From contig JBANAY010000003.1 in the NCBI GenBank assembly GCA_037952775.1, positions 35,092,001 to 35,156,000 of the forward strand: a DNA stretch of 64,000 nucleotides. Direction: 5' to 3'. This document shows, piece by piece, positions 33,155 through 46,281 of the stretch (the first letter of the stretch is position 1; each line of letters starts with the position of its first letter). The position numbers and the translations under genes were made by a program. Source of the DNA: Clonostachys chloroleuca (taxonomy: Eukaryota > Ascomycota > Sordariomycetes > Hypocreales > Bionectriaceae). The notes beneath the pieces were generated by a model, which was not told where the DNA came from, ran no database searches, and was given only the letters and a program-made list of their open reading frames with translations.

Positions 33155-36100
33155 TCATTTATCCAATAGTTGTAGCTTACTGTTGTCCAATACACCAACT
33201 GTATATACAGCCGTCTTCGTATCCTTTCTCCAGAACCGTCCCATCCTAAACGAAACACCTGCTAGCTGATTATACAATTCCCTCAGCGACAATAACGCAG
33301 CGTTTTTGGGGAGATAATCAGAGTAGTTCGACTCAGAAAGGAGGGAATCAGCCATCCTGATACTGTTTAGACCGTGGTGTCCTTTCCCTTTCAGCTCCAA
33401 ATCAAGAAGGAGAGGGAACTTGCTGGCTAGGAAATGCATCAACGCCGCGGATATCAGTGCCCATAGATTGACGACGAAGAAGATTGACAACAAAACTATG
33501 AGTGCCATGGTTATTTCGAAACTCTGGATCAACCGATACCTGTCACCATCTGTAAGACTCCCCTCGATAAGAGGCAGCTTCCCATGTTGTGCAGGCTGGG
33601 CTCCTGAAGTCTCATTGAGAGCTAATCGGTGCTCCAGATTCGCTAGCTGAGCTGCTATCTGCGCGCGGCTAAAGTGCAGGGCCTTCAGAATCTTTTCCTC
33701 TTGGTTCGCGTCAGCCAGATCTTCCAGCTTAATTGACCCGAATGGCTCTACTAGATAGGCGAACTCGTATGCAACTTGTGTTGCGTCTGAATTTGGGAGG
33801 TTGAACTGTGGAAACACAGCGCCATAGACAGCTGTGTAAGCCTGCGAGAAGATGGGAATACTAAAAGGAGGATCATATGGCTTGCTCTGGTCGTAGGCTG
33901 CGGTTGGAGGGTTGTCGTAGTCAATTTGGGCCTTTCCATCTACAAAGTGAAATGTAACTACAGTAGGCACCTCAGCCCAGGTGTAGTTACAACTCCACTC
34001 GGTGGAATGATTGATGCCTGAGTTGGAGATTCGTCCCCAAGAATAAGTCTGATCCAGGTAGGTCCAAGTACGATCATCCAACTCATCCGCTTCAAGGTCG
34101 CAGGCCAGCCGAATGACGCCTGGTGTTCGCTCGCCAGATACCATGGATGCATAATATCCAGTACTCCGGGAAAGACTTCTCAGATTGTAAGAAACCTCTG
34201 TTCCATTTGGACATGTTATGGTTTTCTCAACCGCGGTGTTGTTTATATGGATGCAATCAGGTGTCAGCCTCGCGGCTGGGAGAGTTACCCTGACGGAGGT
34301 GCCGCTATCCCAGAATTGGACCGCTTTATCTATAGCAAATGACGGGAATACGAGATCACGATAGGTCCATTGAGGGTACTTGATCGTGGAAGTATTCTGA
34401 GCGAGCACCAGGCTGCTCAAATCGTTCCGGGTGACCTCATATTCGTTGGGCTGAAGGTCCATATATGTCTCGACGGGATCAACTAGTGGTGTCCGATAGC
34501 CAAACCAGCTAGTTGGTTCGAAACTGATGGGAGTCCTCTTCGGGGAATGCTGAGAACTGTAAAGAATTCCTGACAAAGACACCAGAACTCCGCAGACAAT
34601 GGCAAGAAGTTGTGTGACAGTCACTGTGTATAGTCTGAGGCGAAGTGAGTAGTAGAGGGCCGTGAAACCCAGCATATCCAACAATGACATGTCAATTTCC
34701 ATGGAGTTACAGGGTGTTGACGATAGCTTCGATAGAATAGCGATATCGCGCACAGCTGTATCGCAAGAAGTGGCATATAAGCTGACGATAGCCATCGCGA
34801 GTGCAGGGAGCGACGCCCACCAAAGAGGGGATGTCCCTTGGTCTATTGTCGTCAATCCGATAGATGAATGCGATATATGGAGAGTAATAGCAAGAGCTAC
34901 TATAAGTCCCATAACATAAACAAGATAGGTCGAACGAACCCACGTTCGAAGAGGCAGCATTGTATAAGTTGAGCCACTCTGTTCAGGGAGAGTTGATGTC
35001 GGTTTATCTAGCAACGATTCCATCGATGGAGCTTGGCCAACGTTTTGCCGGTCGAAGAAGATCATGGATCCCAGTATTGTTGCGGGATCCCTATGCCAAG
35101 GCCTCAAATTCCTGCGCAGTGAGACGATGGACCATAATGCGACCGTTGCAGATAAGGAAAATAACACTGTCATCGCAATGCACACCCCTCGGTTGGCCTT
35201 CAGTCTCAGTCTTGCAACAGTAGTGTAACCGTGACCGTAAGCTGAAGCGTTGGACAACTTCAGTCTATAATGGGCAGCCATGGGCCCAAAATACTTCGTC
35301 ATATTCCTGGTTGTTCATATAAGACGCTGGTTTGATAAAGTGAGGTGTCGTTGGCCACGGGAGTCCTGCCCCATAAGCGAGACTCGACGTTAACAGGCCC
35401 TATAGCGCCGCTACTGCCTCGAGCCTGGTTGGGAAACCAATGTCCCATATCGTTCGATAATGAGCCCGGTATGATATCCCAGAGACTCACATTGAAAGGC
35501 CTTGGCTGGTCAAACTCCCATGATGACACAATGGGACTGACGCCGTTATCCGTGACTCGAACCCTGGATATCCACGACTTAGGCGCGCACATGAGGGCCC
35601 CCAATGCTTCCATTTTAATGGTCGAGATATCTTCTGTTATATTACCCTTAGGTAGTGCCCCATAATAGATGAAGGGCGAGAATTGTGTCGGAAGGATGGA
35701 ACAATGGTTCTCGCTCAAGGTTTCAATGGCCCAGAAGTTTGGCGGAACCAGTGTAGTGACGTTGGAGTTCTGTATGTAGAAGAATAATGACGAAACCGAC
35801 AAAGGCTGGTCACATTGTTCAAACTTCAACTCAAGGTTGACGTAAAAAATACCCTCCTCGGTGCGGTTTCGACTAGCTGTGTAGTTCTCTAGCTTGAGAC
35901 ACTCGATATCCATGAACAGCGCATCAACTGTCGCCGTCACGGGAGCCTGGGTCGTGCCTCGTGTGTCTGTTCCGTCTGCTCCCGAGCTGAAAGTTTGATA
36001 GGCAGCGTCTTGGGAGACTCCGAATGGCAGCTCCAGGTCGAACTTTCGGACAGCCCGTGAGTTATAATAGGGACCTGTTTTCTCGGCAGTATTGCCGGTC

Positions 36101-36917
36101 CCTTCTCGTATGTCCTGCTGTACATCGAAGGAAGTGTCGAAAGAATCCAACAGTTGGATATCAGTAGGATATGTGAACCTCGTAGTTTCGGAAAAGAACA
36201 AACTGGGAGACAAAACGATCTGAGCCTTACAGATGATGGATGTAAGGATAGCAGTAAAGACTAAGAAATGTTTGTTCTTCAAAGACTGAAAAAGTGCCAC
36301 GGGAGGCATCATCGAAACATAATCCAGGTCCAGCATTGTACGATCGAGTGGTTGGTTAGGCTGTACCGCAATCCAGGGAGCGTAGCGCAAAACCTGCAAC
36401 TCAACTCGGTTCCAAAATATGGAAACCAGCGTGAGCACTATGATTCTGATGAGATACTGCGCTGTTTCCAAGGTTGGATTGGAAGGGAGGACGAACCAGC
36501 AATTGAAATAAATCTCCATGGCTTTTCGAAACCTTGCCGCACTTCTGTGATGCCCTTGTATTTGGAAGAGTACTCCAGGAGGACTGGTAGGGCGACCATG
36601 CAACCAATGAAGAACGCGAGAAAGAGCGAGAGAACACGCGAGTGCAGCCAAAATGGGCGCCATGTACTCCCGCCCGTTTGGCTCTTCTGTACCCGATCTG
36701 GGAATGTAGCGTCTGTGGTCAATGGCGTTGTTTTCCTCGCCATCTTAGTTTCCATCGCTGCACGAAGGCCTGGCTCAGTATGTGGTGGTTGAAATTCTGC
36801 ATCTGTCCAATTCGCACCGGCTTTTTGGGCGTTTCGATTGTCTTTTGGGGATGTTTGTAATGTATCAGGACGGCCGTTATGCGTCATTAGAGGAAGCTCG
36901 AAGCTCGCACGAGCCAT
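33155..36917 (-). CDS. DUF3433 multi-pass membrane protein, frame interrupted once
   Basis: Large fungal membrane protein with two DUF3433 halves, about 1230 aa if continuous. Exon 1 (36533-36917) has TWRPFWLHSRVLSLFLAFFIG, the family opening. A 71-bp intron (36462-36532) joins VRQ to AQYLIRIIVLTLVSIFW. Exon 2 runs on with LDLDYVSMMPPVALFQSLKNKHF and an extracytoplasmic stretch with many N-glycosylation sequons. At 35297-35303 the frame ends in TGA while an overlapping ATG opens the next frame (MTKYFGPMAAHY). That second ORF (33155-35302) supplies the second membrane block (LRPWHRDPATI) and the C-terminal FRMGRFWRKD end. Adding one base would fuse both parts. Two separate overlapping genes are unlikely in a fungus, so a one-base deletion is preferred. 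Function unknown. Confidence 0.82.
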
Positions 36918-38060
36918 GGTAATTAGCTAATTGGGTCACTTCAATGCCCAAGGAATGCATATAATTTTTTTATGTTTCAAAATTTTTAATGGAATTGTGA
37001 GAACTTGAGATGTTATAATAAACAATGCGTTCGGTGCCAAGGCTTGCATGGATGAGCAACCCCCTCGTCCGGAGTCAGTACCCGTACCAGTTTCTACGAC
37101 ACTGTTATGGAAAGCCTCAGTAATCTTTGTTTACCTCGAATCTTACCGCATTTACTACTGTTGCAAAACTTGGCGAAACGGTGAGAGTCCCTCCAACGAG
37201 ATACAGTTATCAACGCGGCTTCTACGTGTGCAGTACCCGAGTGCAAGTCTGACATTGGCATGGGCGTGTTTAACCAGCTCTTTGCCCATTCATATGGTTA
37301 GGTAGGCTAGCCAACTACCGGTAGGTGCTTCAGAGTGGATAGCATCATCCCTGAAGCTGCCCAAACTGTTGTGAACTTGCGATGCCTGTCTAACTCCTTA
37401 TGCCGCCCCATTAATTTCTTCGGCTCGTACACCGCTGAGACTGTTACCGCCGAGTTTCAATCTGATTCTTCACTCGGCCAAAGCCCAGCTGACAATTTTG
37501 GAAGCTTCAAAATACCAGGTACTTCACACTATCATCTAGGGCTGCCTGCTTAGGTGAGATGCTAGCAGCTACAGAGAGCGTAAATAACCCAAGTTTTAGA
37601 GGCAGGTAACCACCAATTTAGTCTGCCCCCTCACTAACCTGGGTTTACTTTTAGGGGATTTGTCCAGCCCTAAGTAATTTTGTTCCCGCTTAAAGGCTGA
37701 GACAGGGTTGTCCTGCCAGCTTATTTCATGTTTCTCGTCCTGCCAAGAGAAGAAGGTTACGGCGGCCTCGCCAGTGCCCCATGTCAATGAAACGGGGAGA
37801 GACCGGAAATGCCCAAAGAGTGGTAGTGTCTTCTTAAGCTAGTCAATTCAGGGCTTAGTTGGAGAGATATTTCCTTCAATTCATTGTTGTCCTGGCTACG
37901 GAGCACTCGTTGACTGTCAACCTGATCCCCGATTATTTGCCACCGTTTCCAATTCGGAGTGGCACATGAAACCCGCAACATCTCCAGGGCTAGTTAAGGA
38001 CCAACTCTTTCGAGCAATTGTTACTATATATTACCACCTGCTTATTCCGTAGAATCATAT
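36918..38060. other. Intergenic, no gene seen
   Basis: 1.14 kb. The AT-rich part next to 36917 is the likely promoter of the DUF3433 gene. The short ORFs within (for example 37048-37305 +) have no support. Confidence 0.6.
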
Positions 38061-39364
38061 CTATGATGAGGCATCATTGAAAGCAAGCCGATTTACTGTG
38101 CCTTCTGGAACACCGCTGAGCACCCCCTGGACCGAAAGTTCCTTGATCCGATCACAGACCCCTTCTCCACCACTGAGGCCTTCTAAGGCCATGAGATATG
38201 CTCCCAAGCCAGCAACTATAGGGCTGGATCCGGATGTTCCAGATGCGGAGGTCTAGAAAGCTTGAGTCAGTTCTTGGAATCCCATAGGACCTTGGGTTGT
38301 AAGCGGGATCCAACTTACCGAACCTCCCTGGTATGAGGTAGACTCAAGGCCAACACCTGGGGCCCATACATCAATTACGCCTCCATAGCTAGAGAAGGAA
38401 GCCTTGGCGTCGTTCGAGTCTGATGCGGCGACTGTGCAAGCTAACGGGGCAGAAGCTGGCGATGTGCCTGCAGCATCCGCATTATCGTTTCCGGCTGCTA
38501 CAGCAACAAAAACGCCGGCCTTGACCATGGCGTCGGTTGCATCATTGCTGGTCTGACTGAAGCCGCCACCGAGAGACATGTTGGCTACATAGCCCTTCGG
38601 ACAGTCATTTCGCTTGGCGGAATCGGTCACCACAAAGTCCATGGCGGCGATAATGCCCGCTCCAGTGGCTGAGCCATCTTCGGCGAAGACCTTGAGAGCA
38701 AAGACTTTGGACTTCTTGGCGACACCATATGAGCGCGAGGCAACCAGACCAGAGACCCATGTTCCGTGTCCCAGGGAGTCTTCGTCCTTGCCGTCGTTAG
38801 TAAAGTTCTGCAGCCACTCGGCACGGCCTTCGAATTCTTCATGGTCGATCTTGATACCTGTGTCGATAACATAGACACAGGTGCCTTCCCCGGCAGAACT
38901 GTCGTACACATAGTTCGTAGAGCCGAGAGCCTGGTGTGAGATCCTTGTGAGACCCCATGGTGCATCTTCCTGAGATATATAGTCATACAAGTTGATCACT
39001 TGATCTTGCTCAACATATTCAACCTTACCATCAAGTTAACATAGGCATTTCTAACTGGGCAGAAACATGTTTCGTGACTTACATCAGGCCTGTTTCTAAC
39101 AGCCTCGAGAGCATCATCATCAAGGTCAGCGGCGAAGCCCTTGAACCCTTTTGAGCTATATGTATGAACAGCGTTGTGTGTTTGTGCAATACTGGGTGCC
39201 TCGGCTGCCTCACTCAGCCTCACGAGATACCTCCCGGGAATAGCCTTAGCACTAGGGTTGCTATCCAAAGCTTTGAAGAGCGGTGCGGGCTCAGCTCGCT
39301 TCCTAGTCATATTGGGAGCTGTTAGAGCCAGTGTGGCCATCGAGAGCAAAGAAAGCACATGCAT
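38061..39364 (-). CDS. Secreted subtilisin-like serine protease (S8, proteinase K-like)
   Basis: 392 aa from three exons (39083-39364, 38319-39023 and 38061-38252; introns of 59 and 66 bp). Signal peptide [16 protein letters not shown]; an inhibitor-I9 propeptide runs from about 43 to 104 ([11 protein letters not shown]...[10 protein letters not shown]). The mature enzyme starts near 113 ([11 protein letters not shown]). The catalytic triad is Asp148 (VIDTG), His180 (GHGTWVSG) and Ser336 (SGTS), with oxyanion Asn in [11 protein letters not shown]. The block after the serine is odd: [11 protein letters not shown] instead of GTSMASPHVAG, so the usual Met, Ala and His are replaced. It should still be active, but the altered Met/His could shape the S1' region. 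Extracellular nutrient acquisition or host-protein degradation is the likely role. A TATA box lies 138 bp upstream of the start. Confidence 0.92.
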
Positions 39365-42300
39365 CTTGGATATTTTGAAAGTAGAAACAATGAAGATATG
39401 CAATCAAAGAGGGACGAAAGGAACGGATTCTCGGTCAAAGAGAGTGCGATCGCGAGTGCATACACCTGGGATGAGCACATTGAATCGAAGATGGGATCAC
39501 CTTTTATAGGACTGACCTCTTCCTTCCCACATGCATAATCTGAATGGCAATCGACTTTCTGCTTTCGTTTCGACTTTTCATTGCAACATTGCATTGCATC
39601 CTCAGGAGGAGCCTTAGTCCCAGAGAAGCTGACTTCAGAAGTTAATCATTGCCAAGGATGGAAGCTCAGCGTATATGAACAATGCTCCGCTGACAAGAGG
39701 ACCCGCCTTTGCTGATCGTTGCAGATGTGGCGAGGCGCTGGGCGCCGTTGCGCCGCAAAGCATTGTTTCAACTCTCATGTAATTAGAATATATTGCCACC
39801 ACAAGGCATTCAGGCATGGAAGTCATTGACGGATATAGAAGAATATGAAAAAGTTCCCTGATTCGAAAGTCATGTAGCCTCGATGTCCAAAGTTCCCAAC
39901 TCCTCTAGAGGCTTTTTCAATGACGGGGAAACTCCAAGCAGTCCTCGGTTTGATTTGCCTCAAACGGAAAGATCTAATTGTAGATGCCAGCATATTCAAC
40001 TATCATCTTTAAGCTACTTGCGGCTTTTTGAAAAATTCTGTCTAATGTCATCATAACTCGCAATATAGATCTTGTTTCCGTAAGTCACCTCCTCTTCCCC
40101 TCAATGTTAGGATGCTTTAGAGTTACCAATAAGAAGCAGATAGTTGGTGTAGCATTAATTAATTCAATAGACTGACAGGAGAGGTGGTCTTCATTATCAT
40201 GCAATAATTCATCATACAATCAACAATTTCTCCTATATGAAGATAGAGAGACAACGCGAATCATCTTCTCCGGGATCTCGGTTTTAAAATTTCTCCACAG
40301 CAATCCTCAAGCTCACTTCCAAATAAAGAACTTGGACGTATAGAATAGATATTAGAATAGATATTAACCCAGTAACCATGTTTTTCTGACAATATCAAGA
40401 ACGAGAGACTTATGTTACTTCAAATTGGTCCAGCTGCCAGTCAGTAAGGCTTATCGTCCATCCTAAGTGTTTGATGACACCCTCATGGAATTGCTCAGGT
40501 GAACAAAACACTTCGTGAGATATCTTCTGTGGCGCTGATAATGAACACCACGGAGTTTCGCAATCGATATCCGTAACACAGGCGACCGTCCCAGGTCGTC
40601 GTCGTTCCATCACTAACTCGGAAATCCTTTACAAGATCTCTAGCATTCATAAGCCATATATCGCATTCCAGCCAATGAGCCGCCCTTTCGTATTGCGCCC
40701 TCGGCAATCATTGCGGTAAGCTCGCCATAAGCCTCAATAATACTTGTGCCTACGAACTTTATAACTGTGTCAAATGGCTAAGTTACATAGGGCCTCAAAA
40801 ATGCTTCCTTCTAGCTGTTTAAGTTAATTCGGTCTGTCCCTTAACTCACTCATGTGTCTGGGAATCCGAGAAATGTGCAAGTTGATAAATTCCTTGTGTG
40901 AAACCCTTAAAACAATCTTCAACCAGAGCGTCAATATCTGCCCAGCCTTGCATACATTAGTCGGTCATCATTGAAAAGAATCGGATCAAACAAGAACAAC
41001 ATTAGAGAGATCATATTCGCGCAGCGAAAGAGTCAAACTTTGCTAATGAGGCAGGGATTAAAAGCTCAGGTTTCTGACCTTTCAATAGCCAGATAACAGG
41101 GGCTGTTTCTCGCGGCCTCCATAGGAATCGCGCGCTTTTTTTTCTTCATCTATTGAGGATCCTACTTTTCGACTGGTGAGTGAATTAATTATTTATGTAT
41201 CCTCCGTTCATTGAAGTCGGCTGTGGCCTCAAGGGAAGTTGCGACGAGCGTTCCAGATGCTTCCTTCGTGATAAGTGGCTCGCTTCTAGATCCCACGAAT
41301 TGTTCAAGACGAGGAAGGATTCGTGCGATTTAGCACAATGCAGGTGATGAAGCTATCAACTAACGCGATAACCGCTGTGTGCCACAGACCTTTGTTGTTG
41401 TGATTGAAGCTTGTGTATGTGTTTCTAGCTTCCCCTCTCCCCGCTTCACTACTCCTGGAGGATCTCATTCTTACTTATGCGGTTTCCTGATCCTGAGGAA
41501 CTTTGCATATACTCTTAGGTCGAGACTAATGAGTTCTCGCCTGACATTACATACTCACGGTGATTTGGTCCACGAGAACTTTTGGCAGCACCTGACAACT
41601 TCGTTTTCGGGCTGGCTTAAATGCCGCCATATCAGCTCGGATATCGTCTTTTGTGATGATATCGGAATAGCCGGCACGTCACTTATCCGTTTATGTCGGG
41701 ACCGTGGGCAGAACCAACTTGTGCAGCGATTGGAAGCGAGATTCTCTTGGCATTGTAACGTATACAAGGGTTGAGAGACAATACAGCCTAATTCTAGCTG
41801 CACACCGCTAGCCAGGTCGGTATGTAAATATCTGTTGGCGGTTCGTATTATTTTGAATGAGTCTAGTGTTATGCAATGAAAAGGTAGGATAGTGTTGGCG
41901 TCTTCTAGGAGATACAAATTGTAACGAATGAGATTCATCAATTCTGCAACTTGAATTTCATCACACATGAAGTCTGTCTGGCACGTATCGCAGTATTACC
42001 CACTTTTTCCTTAACAGTTGCTTTGATGTGGGTAAAATGTAACTTCAACCACGCCTTTTTTGTAACCGTATTCAGGAGCAGGAATTCTATCAGACCGGTT
42101 TTCTGTGCCTGATGCGGTAGTTGCCGGTGCTAGTTGCTAGTTAGAAGTGAAAATACTACTTTAACTACGAGTGATCCATTGATAAGACCCTTTGTATTCC
42201 TTGGCAATAGCCCTAGAGAGGTCAACGCCATGCAGGTCGACCAGTATCCAGTTTCCTTGTTTGGCAGGTCCTATGAATACGATATCGCTGCAGATCACCA

Positions 42301-42568
42301 CTCCCAACGTTGATGTTGCATAGCACCTCATCACACTTAACCGTTGTGCAACACGAGCTCGAAATGTCGTTGTGTCGCTTGCTGGTAATCAGGAAGAGGA
42401 GGCAAGAGACAGAACACTCCACTCCCCAGTTTATTGTTCTATGAGTGTAGAAGAGCGTGGTTAACATATATATGTGAGGTAGCATCCAACTGATTGAGGC
42501 TTGGATTGAAGATAGTCAGGGACCGAGCAGCATAGGATCTCACGTTATTGAGATTTGCGCTTCTAGAC
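39365..42568. other. Long divergent intergenic region, no supported gene
   Basis: 3.2 kb between two outward-facing S8 protease genes. Candidate ORFs (40410-40707 minus in two frames; 41379-41774 plus, overlapping 41555-41968 minus) lack starts in good context, splice support or recognised domains. Parts may be decayed coding DNA. Each end serves as a protease promoter. Confidence 0.5.
39502..39508 (-). promoter_or_regulatory. TATA box TATAAAA (minus strand)
   Basis: It lies 138 bp upstream of the protease ATG at 39364, within CCTATAAAAGG. Confidence 0.5.
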
Positions 42569-45500
42569 ATGTATTTGATAAGTCTCCCTCTACTTCTTGT
42601 TGGGGTTGCTGCTGTCGCCGGCAGCCCAGCCTCAAGTATTTACACTCGAGAAGATGAATTACCTCTGAATACAACAAATCCGGTTGGGAAGAGCTTTATT
42701 GTCGAATTTTCACCTGTGAGTATCTAATATTGCACTTTCAAAATATACTAATCAGTAACTGACTCATTCTGTTAAAAGGGACTTGCGAAACTCCGGGATG
42801 GGATTTTGTCCCAGGATGATATTGAGATAACTAAGACTTTCGAGAGCTCTGTTTTCCAAGGTGCTAGTGTCAAAACTGACTCCTACACTTTGGAAGAACT
42901 GCAAGCATTGCCGGATGTCTCCAGAGTATGGCCCAACACGTTTCTTCAACTTGAGCCATTATCTCCCGAAGTGCTCGCCGAGATTCCATCAGATCCGAAG
43001 TATACTACGCACAACTCAACAGGAGTGAGCAAACTGCACAACGCGGGTATTTTCGGCGAAGGTGTAAAGATCGGAGTTGTAGATACTGGTATCTATTACA
43101 CTCATCCCGCGGTAAGTGAAAGCCCCAAGGCTCCGCAAGGTTCATAGACATGGGAAATGAGACTCACAATAGCTTTAGCTAGGAGGTTGTTTCGGAGATG
43201 GGTGCAAGGTGGCCCGCGGCTACGACTTCGTTGGAAACGGTTGTAAGTAGTCATCTTTGAAAGTTATCATGCGTGATGCCCAACTAAAATTACATACAAG
43301 ATTGGCCGAGCGAGGAGAGGGTTCCCGACGATGATCCTCTTGATCAACAAGGTCATGGTACTCATGTCGCTGGAATTATTGCTGGTGACAACGGGTCGTA
43401 AGTATCCTCACACATTCGCCCCATAGGTCTAGTTGTTAATGAAAACGCTTCTAGAGGCTGGACTGGTGTGGCACCAAAGGCGACGCTCTATGCCTACAAA
43501 GTGTTCAGTCGTTCTGTGAGTACCTGCTACTCCTGCCCGCGCCCCCGAATGAGGTTGCGCAGAACAAGTGACTAATCTCAGCCAAGGCCGGAACCACCGA
43601 GGATGTTCTCATTGAGGCTTTCTTGAAAGCGTTCGATGACGGCGTAAGACAAACCTCCCTCCTTAATCAGTCGATTTAAACAACATTGTATTTGACACAA
43701 TTCTATAGGTAGACATCATCACATCGAGTATCGGTGGTACCAGTGGTTGGTCCGACGGTGCTTGGGCCGTGGTTGCCTCTAGACTTGTTGAAGAAGGCGT
43801 TATTGTCACCATCAGTGCAGGAAACTCCGGTACGGCTGGGACATTCTTTGGAAGCTCAGGTTCCAGTGGCAACGAGGTTATCGCTGTGGCTTCTGTAGAG
43901 ACTGAGACCTTTCCTGCCTCGCCATTCAGTGCAACTTTCAGTCTCGATGGAACCGGCAACACCACCACACTCGGATACATCCCTGCCACAAATTACTTTC
44001 CCACCGAAGTTCAAGACTGGCCTGTGGTTGTCTATAACTTTGACACCACCGATCCTGCAGATGGCTGCGAGCCGTATCCTGAAGGCACTCCCAAGATTGA
44101 AAAGGCCATCCCACTTGTTCGCCGAGGCACTTGTACATTTGCAACAAAGCAGGCTAATCTTCAAGCACTTGGTGCTAACTACATCCTGTTTTACAACAAC
44201 GAGAACCCTCTAATCGTGCCTGCCACCGAAGAGTATGGGTCCCTCTTCGGCCTGATCACTGCCAAATCAGGAGAGGCGATTATTGAGACCATCAAGGCTG
44301 GGGGAAACGTGACGGTAGACTTTACCGTCAACCCTGAGCAGCCAGTTGGCCTCGAGTACCCCTCAGGCGGTCGCCCTAATGATTTTACCTCCTGGGGTGG
44401 AACGTATACTCTCCAATTAAAGCCAGATATTGCTGGGCCTGGAGGCAACATTCTCAGCACGTACCCCGAGGATGCCTGGGCGGTTTTATCAGGAACTTCC
44501 ATGGCCTGCCCCTACATTGCTGGTGTCGCAGCCTTGTACATCGCCGCTCATGGAGGCAGGGAGAAACATGGCAAGGACTTTGGCAAGCGGCTCTCGAGGC
44601 GGATCATCGCTAGTGGAACTGCCCTCCCATGGTACGATGGCAAGGAGGTTGTCGCCCCAGTCTTCCAAGTTGGAAACGGACTCATTGATGCATTCAAGGT
44701 TGTCAAGTACACGACTGATATCCAATTCGACAAGATCGCGCTAAACGACACACGGTACTTTAGCCGATACCACGATATCACTGTGAAGAACGAGGGCGAC
44801 AAAGAGGTTTCATATAAGCTCTCATACCAGGCTGCTGCCGGAGTTGAAGCTGCCGGAGTATATCCTCTTGCCAGCTACGAGGATTGGCGCTTGAAGAGCC
44901 TTTCCGAGTTGGTCCCGATTGAGCTCGAACCAAAGATCTACCTTCCTCGAGACTTTACTCTCAAGCCCGGGGAGTCCAAGACAGTCTCGTAAGCAAATCC
45001 TCGACCAGTCACGCCTATAGACAGTAGCAAGAGAAGACTGACTGTAAAAACGTATAGTGTTAGCTTTGATAATCCCGACAAGCTGGGCTGGAATGCAGCA
45101 CTATTCCCTCTTTACAGTGGAAAAGTCATTGTCACAAGCAGCCTTGGAGAACAACTTTCTGTTCCCTACGCAGGTATGGAAAGTCAGAGACAAACTGGGG
45201 ACAAAGATTCTAATTTCCTTTCAAGGACTTGGAGCCGACTTGAAAACACAACTAGATCCGATTTGGAGGGTTACTTACCCATTCTCCAAATCGAGCGTTC
45301 AATTTACTGATATCAAAGACAAGCCTTGGTAAATATTTTGTCCCGCAATTAGAATATCAGAGGCTAATTTCTCTAGGTATACCTTTGATTTGAGCCTCAA
45401 TCAACAAGATTTCCCCAAGATCTATGCCAAGATCAAATGGGGCACGAGCCAAATTCGATGGGATGTACGTCAAGATTTATAAGAAAAGTCCAGAGGATCC

Positions 45501-45992
45501 CATATAGAGAAAACTTTTCATACTGACTTTGAGAAACAGATATTCGAAGCCGGGTGGAACGAACGCAACTGGAAGTATCCTCCCATTCCAGGTGAGAATG
45601 GATATATTGGGCCCGCTGCATCTTGGGTTGGAGCTGGCCAAGTTAGCTACTTCAATCCTGCGTTGTATGATCCTAATGAAACCTTCACCTTCCCGGAGTA
45701 TAATCTCTTCCGCAATGCCCAGACCACGAACTCGTACCATGAGTTCTGGTGGTTTGGCAAGTTGGGGAACAGCAGCCAGATTGAACTTGGAAAATACACG
45801 TGAGTACTTCAAATCTATTGCAGAAACATCCTCCATAATTCTTTAATGATCAAATCTGACATTCGAGCTCTTATAAATGGCAGTATGCGTTTTGCGGCGC
45901 TCAAGCCTTTTGGAAACCCAGAGGTCTCGGACCAATGGGATGTATTCCAGATTCCCAATATCGAGGTTCGCGGCAAATACACATGGCCATAA
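42569..45992 (+). CDS. Secreted subtilase with probable PA insert (S8, minor extracellular protease type)
   Basis: 904 aa from twelve exons: 42569-42715, 42779-43111, 43179-43242, 43301-43397, 43455-43515, 43587-43643, 43709-44988, 45058-45173, 45226-45328, 45377-45464, 45540-45799, 45884-45992. Signal peptide MYLISLPLLLVGVAAVAGS; an I9-like propeptide (SFIVEFSPGLAKL...VSRVWPN) follows. The triad is Asp151 (VVDTG), His200 (GHGTHVAG) and Ser517 (SGTSMACP). Between His and Ser lies a long insert with IPLVRRGTCTFATKQANLQALGANYILFYNN, a protease-associated domain. The C-terminal third is a beta-rich Fn3-like region (DITVKNEGDKEVSYKLSY) with aromatic end repeats. This is the Vpr/minor extracellular protease group. 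One acceptor (exon 6, CCAAG) is chosen by frame. It diverges from the smaller S8 gene. Confidence 0.93.
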
Positions 45993-46281
45993 AGGCTAAG
46001 CAATATATCAAGAACCGACTGAACATATTCGGAATGCTATTTCATTTGATTCAAAGAGTTAAGTAGATAGAAATATGATCATGGAAGGTCGCGTAAAATC
46101 GTGCTCTACCAACAACATGCCCTCAAAAGTGTACTATTCGCTAACTCCAAGAAGTGCATGAGAGTGACGTAATTTCCATCCGCACGATAAGAGAGCATAC
46201 TTGATCGAACAGGCTGACTTTAGGACTCTATGACCAAGTTTTATCTTTTTCACATTTCCCAGGCGTCAAGGCTCTATTCCG

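Noticed and set aside
40410..40707. Two overlapping minus-strand ORFs
   Set aside because: Coding-like look but different frames, no plausible intron between them and no family match.
41379..41968. Overlapping ORFs of 131 (+) and 137 (-) codons
   Set aside because: They overlap on opposite strands and neither shows a domain or splice support.
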